Shown one piece after another: positions 38,939 through 50,169 of a stretch of 64,000 nt of DNA. A model generated the notes under the pieces. The model searched no databases. It worked only from the letters and a program-made list of their open reading frames with translations, and was not told the DNA's origin. Source of the DNA: Colius striatus (lineage: Eukaryota > Chordata > Aves > Coliiformes > Coliidae); assembly GCF_028858725.1 (NCBI RefSeq), contig NC_084761.1:33138501-33202500 (forward strand). The letters are read 5' to 3'. Position 1 is the stretch's first letter. The number at the start of each line of letters is the position of its first letter. Position numbers and translations under genes: made by a program.

Positions 38939-40700
38939 ATGCAAGCACCATGGGGAATAAACAGGAGAAGCTGGAAGTCTGTGTACAGGCAAGGGGCTAT
39001 GATGTGGTGGCTATTGCAGAGACATGGTGGGACAACTCACATGACTGAAATGTGGTCAAGGATGGCTATGTCCTTTTTAGGAAAGAAGGCCAACTCGGTG
39101 AGCCAGTGGAGTTGCTCTTTATGTGAGAGAGCAACTGGAATGCACTGAATTCTGTCCAGGTGAGGATGAGGGGCAAGTTGAGAGTTTGTGGGTTGGAATT
39201 AAAGGGCAAACTAGTATGTGTGACACTGTTGTGGGTGTCTATTTACAGGCCACCTGATCAGTATGGGGGAGTTGATGAGGCCTTCTACAGGCAGCTGGGA
39301 GCAGCCTCAAAATCACAGGCCCTGGTTCTCATGAGGGATTTCAACTACCCAGACATGTGCTGTAGGACCTAGACAGCTAGCCACTTACAGTCCAGGAGGT
39401 TCCTTCAGTGCATCGATGATAACTTCTTGATGCAAATGGTGGATGTGCCATTTAGAAGAGGAGCACTACTGGATCTTGTACTCACAAGCAAGCAGGGTCT
39501 GGTTGAAGTGGTGAAGGTTGAGGGCAGCCTTGGCTGCAGCCACCATGAAATGGTGGAGTTCAGGATCTTGTGTGGAACAGAATACCAAGCAGGATCACAA
39601 TCTTGGGCTTTAGCAGAGCCAACTTTGGCCTTTTCAAGCAATTGCTAGGGGACATCTCGTGGGACAGGGTATTGGAGGACAAAGGGGACCAAGAATGAGG
39701 TAGGTGCCCTGGTGACAGAGGATACAGAGAAGGCAGAGTTACTGAATGTCTTTTTTGTCTCTGTCTGTACTGCTGGAGATTGTCCTCAGGAGTCCCAGAC
39801 TCCTGGGACAATCAGGTTAGAGAAGGAGTTCTGTTTGGTTGATGAGGACTGGGTTAAGGATCAGCTGAGCAATCTTGATGTACATAAGTCCATAAGCCCT
39901 GATGGGATGCATCTGCAGGTGTTGAGGGAGCTGGCGGAAATCATTGCTAAACCACTCTCCATCATCTTCAGTAAGTCGTGGAGAACAGGAGAGGTGTCTG
40001 AGGACTGGAGGAAAGCAAAGGTCAATCAGGTCTTCAAAAAGGGCAAGAAGGAGGAGCCGAGCACCTACAGATTGGTCAGCCTCACCTCCATCCCTGGAAG
40101 GGTGATGGAAAAAATTATGCTGTCTCCAGGCATTTAAACAACGAGAAAGTCATTATGAGCAGTCAATATGGCTTTACGAAGGGAAAGTCACATTTGAGCA
40201 ACCTGATAGCCTTTTATGAAGATGTAACCAGGTGGATAGATGGTGGTAGTGCAGTGGATGTGGATTATCTTGATTTCAGTAAAGCATTTGACACCATCTC
40301 CCACAGCATCCTCATAGCAAAACTAAGAAAGTGTGAGCTAGATGATCAGCTAGTGACTGTGGTAAGTGGCTGACACACCAGAAGGCTGTGCTGCCATCCA
40401 ATGAGACCTGGACAGGCTGGAGAGTTGGGTAGGGAGAAATGTAATGAAATTCAACAAGGGCAAGTGTAGAGTCTTGCACATGGGAAAGAATAATCCCACG
40501 TACCAGCACAGGTTGGGGAATGAACTGTTAGACAGTGGTGTAGGGGAAAGGGTCCTAGGGGTGCTGGTGGACAGCAGGATGAGTATGAGCCAACAATATG
40601 CCCTCATGACCAAGAATGCCAATGGCATCCTGGGGTGTATTAGGAGTGGTGAATAGGTCAAGAGAGGTTCTCCTCCCCTTCTACTCTGCCCTCATGAGGT
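38939..40700 (+). pseudogene. CR1 ORF2 remnant (endonuclease plus broken reverse transcriptase)
   Basis: The endonuclease part includes Y-D-V-V-A-I-A-E-T-W-W and later S-I-Y-R-P-P-D, in at least two frames. The RT part includes S-W-R-T-G-E-V-S-E-D-W and Y-G-F-T-K-G-K-S. Motif A (Y-L-D-F-S-K-A-F-D) is at about 40266-40292. The frame then stops at about 40371 and resumes at sequence equivalent to P-E-G-C-A-A-I-Q. Compared with the 17.5-kb copy, about 70 codons carrying motif B (GVPQG) and motif C (the FADD aspartates) are missing. The enzyme could not be catalytic. Confidence 0.85.
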
Positions 40701-43700
40701 GACATCTGGAATATTGTGTCCAGTTATGGGCCCCTCAGTTCAAGAAGGACTGGGAGCTGCCGGAGACAGTTCAGCACAGGGCCACCAAGATGATGAAGGG
40801 AATGGAGTATTTCCCTTCTGATGAAAGGCTGAGGGAGCTGGGGCTCTTCAGCTTGGAGAAGAGGAGACTGAGGGGTGACCTCATTAATGTTTACAAATAT
40901 GTGGGGGGGGGGGTGTCAGGAGGATGGAGCTAGGCTTTTCTCAGTGATGTCCAATGATAGGACAAGGGGCAATGGGTACAAGCTGGAACATAAAAGGTTC
41001 CAAAGAAACATAAGGAAGAATTTCTTCACTGTGAGGGTGATGGAGCACTGGAACAGGCTGCCCAGGTGGGTTGTGCAGTCTCCTTCTCTGCAGAAATTCA
41101 AAACCCACCCGGATGAGCTCCTGAGTGACCTACTGAAGGTAGTCCTGCTTTGGCAGGGGGATTGGACTAGATGATCTTTCAAGGTCCCTTCCAAGCCTTA
41201 AGATTCTGTGATTCTGTGACATGGCTGCTAATGTGCATCTTTACATTTAAAGGTTATTAAACACTGCCTTAGGAATTTTCGTATTCATGCTGACATGACA
41301 CAATCCCCTCAAAAGTGAAAATTTTGTCTGAAGACAACTGTAAATTTATCTCGTGTTTAGAAATTTGCACTGTTAACATTCTAAAAAAAATAGCACCAAA
41401 AGACTATAGCTACTGATCTGTAGCCCATTTCCAATTTGTCCAAATGACTTATTTTAAAAACAGAGCTTCAGGGCTTTCTTTAGTAGGACAAGCCTACAAA
41501 TAACCTGCCTGCTGAGGAAAAAGGAGCCCTTATTGATTTTAAGAGAGCTGCACACCATCTTGTACTGTAGTTGCAATCAATTCTCTCTGATGGCCATTCC
41601 AACATAAAATCTCAAAGTCAAGCAAGAAACTGACACTGAACCTAACAGAAAAACCCAACTCCAAACTCTATATTTAGTCCTAAGCATTTTAAGTAAGTCA
41701 TTAAAATGTCTACACATACTCCAGCTTGCCAAACCATTACATCCAATTTCCTGATCTTCAAAAGAAGTACTTCTGCTATCAGAGACTACAAAAAGAAAAA
41801 ATTTTTTTTTCCTCACTTTCTGTGACAATCACCCTATTCCATTACAGCTTAATTGTCCAAACATATAACAAATGTTGAAAAAAGTGAAAAGCTTTGACAA
41901 GTCTTAACTTGGACTCATGAATGTAGAGGACTAACTCCTCATGAGGGTACGTATTCAGACATATTTGACTTTAAACATAGTCCTTAGTTTTTAAAAGGTA
42001 AATCGTTCAATGAGTGACCCAGAACAATTAAAATGTAACACAAATGACTGCCTTCGACTTTCTACTTTCACTGTATATTTTGAGAAAATTAAGAGGGATA
42101 AGGGAAACATTACATATTTTAAAGGATAATTTATCACTTTAACAATTCATTTGTGGTTGTATCAGCCCATTAGTTTATACTTCGGGTTCAAACATTATTT
42201 TACTAGAAAAATGAAACACTGATAGAATTTGTCCTAAGAAAAGGTAATATTTTGCTTTGCTTGCTCCTGTTTCTGGACGATCATAGTATCACAAAAAGAA
42301 ATAGTTAGGAGAATAGGGAAGGCAATGAATTACAGCAGTTAGGCTTCCTTCTGAGGAACTTCCCAGCTTGGCTATCACTTACTTGGGATCATGTGGGATG
42401 AAAGTGGAAGATATCTTCATCATTTCACTTCAGCAAATAAGCACTATTTATTCAGAGAGTGCACTTACTCTCTGAAATTCTACTAAAATCAGTGGCCCAG
42501 AAAATACTTACAGTGTTTAAGGTCTTTGTGATATTGTGGTAAGCGTGATCTCAGAAGTTGGATCCAGTGAATTAATTAACTGAATCTATATTTGAACCCA
42601 AAGAAATACAGCCTAGTAAGAACAGAAGAACCTGAGTGTTTCTTCCCTCCCATAATTCAATTTTTTAAAACTTAAATCCGTTTAAAGATTTGGGAAGTTG
42701 CACTGAGGTTTAAACAAAGTGCTATGAGACAATTTTTAAAAATATCACTGTGGAAGAAGTTAAATGATTAGTTGAAGAGATTAGTTCTCTTCACAGTAGT
42801 CTCTTTTCAAGTCCATGAGTCATTTTGACTATAGAAAGTGAATGAGTCATGAGGAAAAAACCCAAATGATTGCTCTATACGAGTGATGGCCTCTGATGCA
42901 TGGAAGGGTTACTAAATCCAAAATCTGAGTTGACAGCATACATATGAAGTGCCTGCTAGTGAGTGTCGGTTTTGAACCAAGAAGCATTCAAGGCAGAACA
43001 AGCAAATGACCATAACCGCAAACTTACTTTGCACTAAGTTCAGTGCAAATGGCTCAATCATTTTGAAGTGGATTAAATAGAAAACAATTTTTTAACTTAA
43101 ATAAAAAACCCAAAAAAATCCTTAAATTCTGATTTAAGGAAATGTGTAACCATGGTGCAGGTAAATCTTCAAAATGACTCAGTTCACTAAGCAGCAGCAG
43201 TTAAACAGAGTCAATAATTAAAATGGCCAAACACAATGATCTGACCTCTTACCAAATATATATTCATATAATCATATCAGAACACATGGCTCACAGTTAG
43301 TGTCCAACCTGAATTTCATCCTCAATTTTGGTCACTTCTTCCCCAAGTCTATTGAATATACAGGAGGAGGAGAAATAGACTTAACATTTATTAGAGCCTT
43401 AGAGAGCTTCCTTTACCAACACAGATTTAAATGAATGATTGTGATTAACTTTAAAGATGGGATCTAGCAAATAAAACTATGAAGTCTAAACCCAGGATAA
43501 ATCAATATTCTGATTACTTCTGATACAAAGCAGAAGATGAAGGGCGTAACTTAGGAAATAAAAATGTGTAACATTTAAATCTCTGATCCATTATATTTAG
43601 AATAAGAAATGCTTGCAATATCAATTTGCAAAAGTTGACTTTTGAAATGCAGGAGCATTCTTGCAGTCCCATTACAACGAGGATTACATGCAGGTCCAGG

Positions 43701-45541
43701 TATGCATGTAGAATCTCATTAAACTATTGCAATAACAAAGGATAGCCTTACATCCTTTCCAATTAATAAATACAACACAGTACAATGGTGTGTAGATCAA
43801 TGGGTTCGGAAATATTAATTTCAGAAGGTAACAGTAAAGTAATGCAAAGACAAATAGAATATAGCAGAGGAAAAATCTGAAACCGTGTGTGTATCTAAAG
43901 AATGATTTTTACCCACGAAATTATTTTCAGAGAATCCCAAATAGATGATAAAACCCAACTTTCTAGATACAAAGATTAAATAAGTTCTGTCATAGTCTTT
44001 GTAGCTCATTCTACACTATCCTGTACTGATTTAACATGTACTTCTTTAAACAGAAATGTTTCATAGTAATTGCAGAACTACAATAAAAGCTACAAGAAAA
44101 GCTTATATATTTACTCACAACAGATTTATACTGCATTAGTATGTGACAATATTTATTAAATCCAAGGCAAAATGTTATTAGCAACAGGAAAACTTACAGC
44201 AGTGACATTAATATATAGATATAATTAATATTGTCTTGTTCCTGGTCTTAATGTGAAGTCATGGAAAACTCTATTAATATTTTGCATCAAGTACTTATTA
44301 GCCTTGATGGGTATGCTGACTTGAAAGTTCCCCAGGACAAAAGGTCACACTTCAGTTTCAGTAGATATCAAAGACTTCAGTCTCTGCTTGCCTAAATGGC
44401 CAGAGACAACAAGGGTACTTTTCCAAATCTGTGACTATTACCTGCTTAAATTTCACATTCCTGATAAAGTTTGATCTTTAGACAAACAGCTAAGGGTGGT
44501 TTTGTTGTCTGTGAGAAATTTTCTTGGTGTTTTGTTTTTTTGTTTTTAACCCAGAGAATTGGGAAACAAAAAGGAATTATGTGAATAAAGTAAAGTAAGT
44601 ATTCACTGTTTGATAAACATTTTTCTTTGTGTTCTCCCTGTGTCTGAAGATCTGCTCCTTGCATATATAGCTTCTTTTGTGCTGCTGTCGATGTCCTTAA
44701 GAGTGTCTGTCATGGTGACACTGGCTAAAAAGCCCATAAAACATGATTAACTAGAGTTGAATTGATACAATTAGACACTTATTTATAAAACAGAAGTGCC
44801 TTAACTACTGACAATCAAAAGATGAGTGCAGTGATATTAAACTAAAAGTAGAGTAAGCAATCGTGTCCTGCATCATACCTGAAGGCTTATGGATGTTAAG
44901 CAATAAAGTGAAGGTATTTTGAATAATCAAATTTTTTGTAACACATTTTTAAACAAAAGAAAGTTTGATACCACAGCTGAATACTGTATTGTGTCTGTTA
45001 TATGAGGTAATGTATTTATAGCTATGCATCATCATTCAAGGAATTGATTCTGCCCATGATGGGGATGAAGGAATTCCTCTGCCTAAAACCAGACTTAGTT
45101 GAAGAAAAAATACATCTCAAACTAAAACCAAACCTCTTTTACCCTGTTAAACAGCACACTGAGATAAGCGAAAAAATCCTACATCTGGCCCAGAACAACC
45201 ACAGGCAGCAGCAGAGGGCATCTGACTGTCTGGCTAGGAAAGCTCTGCAGAAAAAGGTCTGGAAGATATAGGGGACAAAAAAGTCACCAACTCTCACTTT
45301 GAATTCTAGTCAGTTCTACAAGTGAGAAAAAAAAAAAATCTGTAAGTGTAGGAAGAGGAGATATATTCATGAGTGGGATGAAGAGATGATCAGAATGGAA
45401 ACGTCAGACAGCCATTTCAGCCTATCTACTTTAATAATTGAGTTTTCCAGTCATATCCTTAAAATCCATTCCACTTACAATACTAGCAGGTATGTGAAAA
45501 TTAGTTCACTGTATGAATGCATTTGAAACAAGACACCTTAC

Positions 45542-45654
45542 CGTTGCAGCCAGCCACATGATTTCTACATTCTTTCTCTTTTTGGCCTGGATGTTTTGAT
45601 GGAGATTTTCTAGCAATCCTTTTAAATCATTTTGTTCTTGAAAATGTGGTAGAC
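45542..45654 (-). CDS. INPP4B: INPP4B coding exon (C-L-P-H-F-Q ... M-W-L-A-A-T)
   Basis: This 113-nt exon (phase 1 in, phase 0 out) lies between acceptor TTTTTCCAG and donor GTAAGG. It reads [11 protein letters not shown], then [17 protein letters not shown] and E-I-M-W-L-A-A-T, immediately N-terminal to the active-site exon. The charged A-K-K-R-K-N cluster is typical of this part of INPP4B. Phases on both sides agree with the neighbours. Confidence 0.96.
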
Positions 45655-45744
45655 CTGGAAAAAAATTATTATAAGGTTGCTCATTATGAAAAGGTTGATG
45701 ATATGATTGTGCTGACTAAAGAATGTCCATAGTTAAGAACAGAT

Positions 45745-46090
45745 CTATTATTTACAGTCTTATTTGGGAAAGCAGGATGGAAAGCATGAGTAGCAAGGTG
45801 GGGGTCAGTCTGTTCTCCCTAGCAACAAGCAATAGAACAAGAGGAAACGGCCTCAAGTTGCACCAGAGGTTCAGGCTGGATGTTAGGAGGAATTTCTTCA
45901 CTGAAAGGGTTGTCAGGCATTGGAATGGCCTGCCCAGGGAGGCAGTGTTGTCACTGTCCTTGGAAATGTTAGAGATGGTTGGATGTTGCACTTTGGAAAT
46001 GGTCTAGTGGTTGACAGGGCTGGGACAAAGGCTGGACTTGATGATCTCAAAGGTCTCTTCCTGCTAAAATGATTCTGTGATTCTATGATA
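45745..46090 (+). mobile_element. CR1 3' end, ~350 bp
   Basis: The segment carries A-S-N-R-T-R-G-N-G codons, then R-N-F-F and R-H-W-N-G-L-P-R, the final C-terminal codons of CR1 ORF2. The 3' UTR follows (GGACTTGATGATCTCAAAGG) and then ATTCTGTG-ATTCTATG octamers. It is antisense to INPP4B. It ends about 90 bp upstream of the acceptor of the exon at 45542-45654, so it approaches but probably does not cover the branch-point zone. Confidence 0.9.
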
Positions 46091-48597
46091 AATATTTAGA
46101 CAATAAGCAAACCTTATTTCTTTCTAAATATTGCATTGTCTTCCCTAAGATCTTCACGATGGAAAATTAAAGCATCTTCAACTTTTATCTTATAAATGGA
46201 TTCAAATCTCTGCTGTAGTTCTGTTTACCATCTATTATAGACTTTCAATAGAAAAGAGTACAGAAAAAAATCAAGTGCATTAAAGCCTGCTTTGATTAAA
46301 TGATTTTTCCCCCTATTTTTAAGTCAAAGTACTTTGGTTTTATTTAATGGAACATCTTATTTGTGTTTTAAAATTATGCTTTAGTTACTCATATAAAATA
46401 GTTTTGTGTGCTCCTTTCAACCTATGTGGTTACTTTTCCATTTTCTCCAGTTCCACCAGGAGGGGAAGGAGTCATGCTTTTTTTTTCCCTTTTCCTTGCA
46501 GGACAAAACCATGACAAATAACAAGAGGGCTAAACAGCACTAAACATCCCCTCAAAAATTTAACAAAGAATATTTTACAATCTGAAATTAAATGAGACTT
46601 GAATTTCAAAATACAAAATAATTTCAGGTTTACTTAAAATCCAAATTTTTACCTGCTTGCCCTCTGCATGGCAGCTGAACTGAAGTTTTATTAATCATAG
46701 ATATCAAGCTGGAATTCATTAGGGCAATTTAATTGTATCCCGTTTCGTGTGTATATATAGGAAGGCTTTGTTCTAATGTCACCTATATTTTCATTGGTTT
46801 TGAAAACAATTTTTTTTTCAAATAGTCTTCTTATGGTAGTGAAGTAGAAAAACAAATCAATAGTTATTATCAAAGAAAAGTTCAGAAACAGTTAAAAAAA
46901 AAAAAGTAAACCAAATGGATACATTTTTTTCAATGAATAGGATGTTCTATCCAGTGGGAAAAACCCCCAAATAACTCAAGTCCCAAACCTAAACACTAAG
47001 ATTTATATTCCATTCAAAGGACAAAAAATGAGGTAAATACTAAGGCAGATCAAAATTCATTCTCCTAAACTGATCACAGCTGGAATGATGCCTCTTATCC
47101 ATAGGCATTAACTTTTTGTGTGTAATAAATTCCCTTATCCATGACTCCTAGTAAGAAGTAATTTAAATATACTCAAAAAAACCCCTATTCTAAAAACATC
47201 TAAGTTGCCTTACACTGTGAAAGAAAAGCAAAAAAATCCAGAAAATGTACAATCAAACTAGTTTGGTAAGAATCTTATCTGTTTATTAAAATTCCTGATC
47301 GTATAATTAGATAATGTGGAGAATATATCTAAAAATACATCACAACCAGTTAGACTATTATACTTATCCCACCCCTGTTTCTTTAAAACATGTAGCATAC
47401 AATGAGTACTTTAAAAAGATGCCTCCAGATTATAAGAATGTATCACTAGGTGATTATTGCTTCAAAGCAATCTTCCATTGGTTCACAATAGCAGAAAATG
47501 CATCATCTCAGAGAGATAACGTCACCATACGTAATGCAAGATTCACCTAATTTATAATATTGCCAAATGAGCTGCGTCTTGACTGGAGGTGATTGATTGC
47601 GGAAATTCCTTGTGTCACAAAGCAGTATTAAACCACCAAATCATTCTCATAGATGATAAGGAGGAGAAGTCTGGAAGTACAAAACAGACTTACAGACTTT
47701 ATATATTGAAAATGCATGTACTGCTACATGCACTACGATGTTATCAAAGAAAATATTTGCAGGATTTCTAAATCTTGCATGCATCCCTCTTCTCACATGG
47801 CACAACACTTTGCAACATACGTTTCTCTGATTTTATATTTTCTACTGAGTTCTAAACTGTTCAACAACAAATATACATTTTTGTACCCTAAATATCAGTA
47901 GCTATTCTATAAAAGCAGTACTATTTGGACCTAAATCAGAACTACATTTGATTGGAATTTTTGGTAGGAACCTTTCTGGAAAGAATTTTTTATTTACTGT
48001 TTTCAGATTCCTATTAGATAATTAAAGAGATTAAGAAACAGGTGAGTGACAGGATGCATCTTCATCTAAAAGGAGAAAGTCAGTATTTGGCACATGTAGT
48101 TATATGCAGCTGAAGACTTCTAATAATTTGGAATAGAAAGCTAGAATATTATTCACAATGAGAACTAAAGAAATGAGAGAACAACTAATCACAACAGTAG
48201 CAAAACCTTTATGGAAGCAGAAAATGGAATTATTTGAAATGGAACACATGAATGAAGCAGGAGGCAATTGAGGCTGCCTAAAGGTGTAAGATGCAATAGC
48301 CTGGACAAAAGGGCTGTTGAGTCCTGAAATTCTGCCTGCCTTTATGAGCACTCTTTGTAACCAACACCTTGTGAATCAGGTCCTGCATTTATTTTGTAGA
48401 ACAGATCTGGCATGACAGGAAACTATCTAGAAATGTGTGACAAAACCATTAAGGAGCTATAATACTGAACAGCTCTCACTTGGCTGCACCATCAGGGCTG
48501 CTGCCATTTTGGAGGTTTATCTTCCTAAGAACTTGAACTCAGAAGTGTGGGAACAGGGGAGGACTTTAAAACCTCCTCCCAGCTTAGAGAACTTCAC

Positions 48598-48614
48598 TTT
48601 TTTTTTTTTTTTTT
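48598..48614 (+). repeat. T17 homopolymer
   Basis: A run of 17 T on the plus strand within an intron. It could be the reverse-complemented poly(A) tail of an unidentified element, but no body was recognised. Confidence 0.9.
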
Positions 48615-50071
48615 GGTCTAAGGAGCTAGTTTAAAAATCACATTCCTCCACGTCAAAAGAGTGACTCTGCACAACGGCAGGGAGCTATGGAGAAGGGCAG
48701 CGGAACCAGAAGGTGCTTTGAGTTTTGTAAAAATTTGGACAAAGAAGAGACTTAGACCTCAGAGGCAGAGAGAAAGCAAGAGGTAATAATAATCAGAACA
48801 GACACGATGAACTAGACAAGCATAGTTCTCAGAAGCCTGCACAGTCTGGAAGGGGTCCAGGAAGACTGGTGTGGCTCACTAATAATCCTTCAGCCAGAAG
48901 ATGGTACAAGATTAGCTTCTATTAATGAAAAGCAGCCAATACTACCTGCATGCAAATTTTTGCTTTTATATAATCAGATCTATTTACAATGTAGCAGATC
49001 TTCCTTTGACTTAACACCAGATGAGGCTAGTTTTTCAGGATGATTTCTTGGCAGGACTCCCCTAAATTAATTGCTGACTTCTTGAATGTGTTTCTCTGCA
49101 GAAATCCTAGAAATACTAGAGATGTGGATGAACGGATGAGCATATCGTCTAACGTTTAAATGGAGTTTTCCCTTCTGTTAAAATCATTAGCAAATTAAAA
49201 TTATCCTGTTACAAAAAATAAACATGTAGACATATACAGTGACACGTTAGATGTAACTACAAGTACAAACATGTCATGGACAATTTGCAAAAGTAAGCAA
49301 TGCAAGGTGTTTTTTAAGAAAATAGAAGCTTTGCATGGGATTTTGACCAGCAGTATTTAGCATGAGGAGTTGCACACATGCCCTGTAGGATGATAGATCC
49401 TTCGGTTCAAAAAAATCTAAATCCAAGCTATTTAAAATCAGGCTGTAAATTCTGTGACATTTGGGAATGCAGTTTAGGCGTTAAGACTACTTTAACAGGA
49501 TGAAATTGATACAAATGATCTTTTCAGTGTTTGCTTTCAACAATCAGAGCAACAGAATACTAATATTTACGACACCAAGTTTCTATAAAATTGAAATATA
49601 GGGCCTATTCTAATGGAACCATGCTATTTATATTAGTGACATTATGATGTGGCTCATTGCTTGTATTTGCATCCGCAGGCTGCTCTGTGGTTTGCCATAC
49701 CTTAAAACATTTTCAAAATAAGAACGAAGGGAATGGCTGAAACTGGTGAAAATTCCCAAGGAGTATTTCTGTACAAATATAGTAGGTACAGACTACCTGA
49801 AATATTAAAAAGCATGTTATATTAATATTTTAAAAGAGCTGTTTAGTTCATCATTGCTTTGTTTCACTCTCCCTGTGGTTTCTGCTGTGGTGCTGGACCT
49901 GCAATCACTATTGACTTCAGCAGGACTGTGTACAAGCACAAAGTGTTTAACTTTATGGAACAAGTTATCTAATAGCTGCCCACTAATACTGTACTAATAT
50001 TACTTGATTATAATCTTCTGCTTAGCAAACCTTTTCAAAGCCATTTGGATATTGCATTATTTTGTACTCAC

Positions 50072-50169
50072 AATCAGGAGGCATTTTTTCCGTAAACAGC
50101 TTGTAATATTCTTTTAGAAGTTCTAAGTTTTCCTGGTTAATATTTTCCTGCAAAGTGGTATCTCCAAAT
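50072..50169 (-). CDS. INPP4B: INPP4B coding exon (F-G-D-T-T-L-Q-E-N ...)
   Basis: This 98-nt exon (phase 2 in, phase 1 out) lies between acceptor CTTTATAG and donor GTGAGT. It encodes F-G-D-T-T-L-Q-E-N-I-N-Q-E-N, L-E-L-L-K-E-Y-Y-K-L-F, then T-E-K-M-P-P-D plus the first base of the next codon. This closely matches INPP4B as I know it. Confidence 0.96.

Larger units (their letters stand above)
37960..41220 (+). mobile_element. CR1 LINE, long but internally deleted, ~3.3 kb
   Basis: The copy begins within ORF1 and runs through the endonuclease and reverse-transcriptase parts of ORF2. It ends in the classic CR1 3' UTR and the ATTCTGTG-ATTCTGTG octamer tail at 41204-41219. It is antisense to INPP4B. 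It shows stop codons, frameshifts and at least one large internal deletion in the RT domain, so it is an inactive copy. A run of 11 G (40903-40913) lies in the 3' part. Confidence 0.93.
37810..45541 (-). other. INPP4B: INPP4B intron (7.7 kb)
   Basis: The intron runs between donor GTAAGG (45541) and acceptor TTTCAG (37810). It holds the large plus-strand CR1 at about 37.96-41.22 kb, which lies only ~150 bp upstream of the active-site exon's acceptor. The rest (41.2-45.5 kb) is AT-rich with no feature I recognise. Confidence 0.9.
45655..50071 (-). other. INPP4B: INPP4B intron (4.4 kb)
   Basis: Donor GTGAGT at 50071, acceptor CCAG at 45655. It holds a CR1 3' end (45.75-46.09 kb) close to the acceptor and a T17 run at 48598-48614. 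A GC-richer stretch at about 48.4-48.9 kb is unidentified and may be an old repeat. The rest is AT-rich with nothing recognised. Confidence 0.9.
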
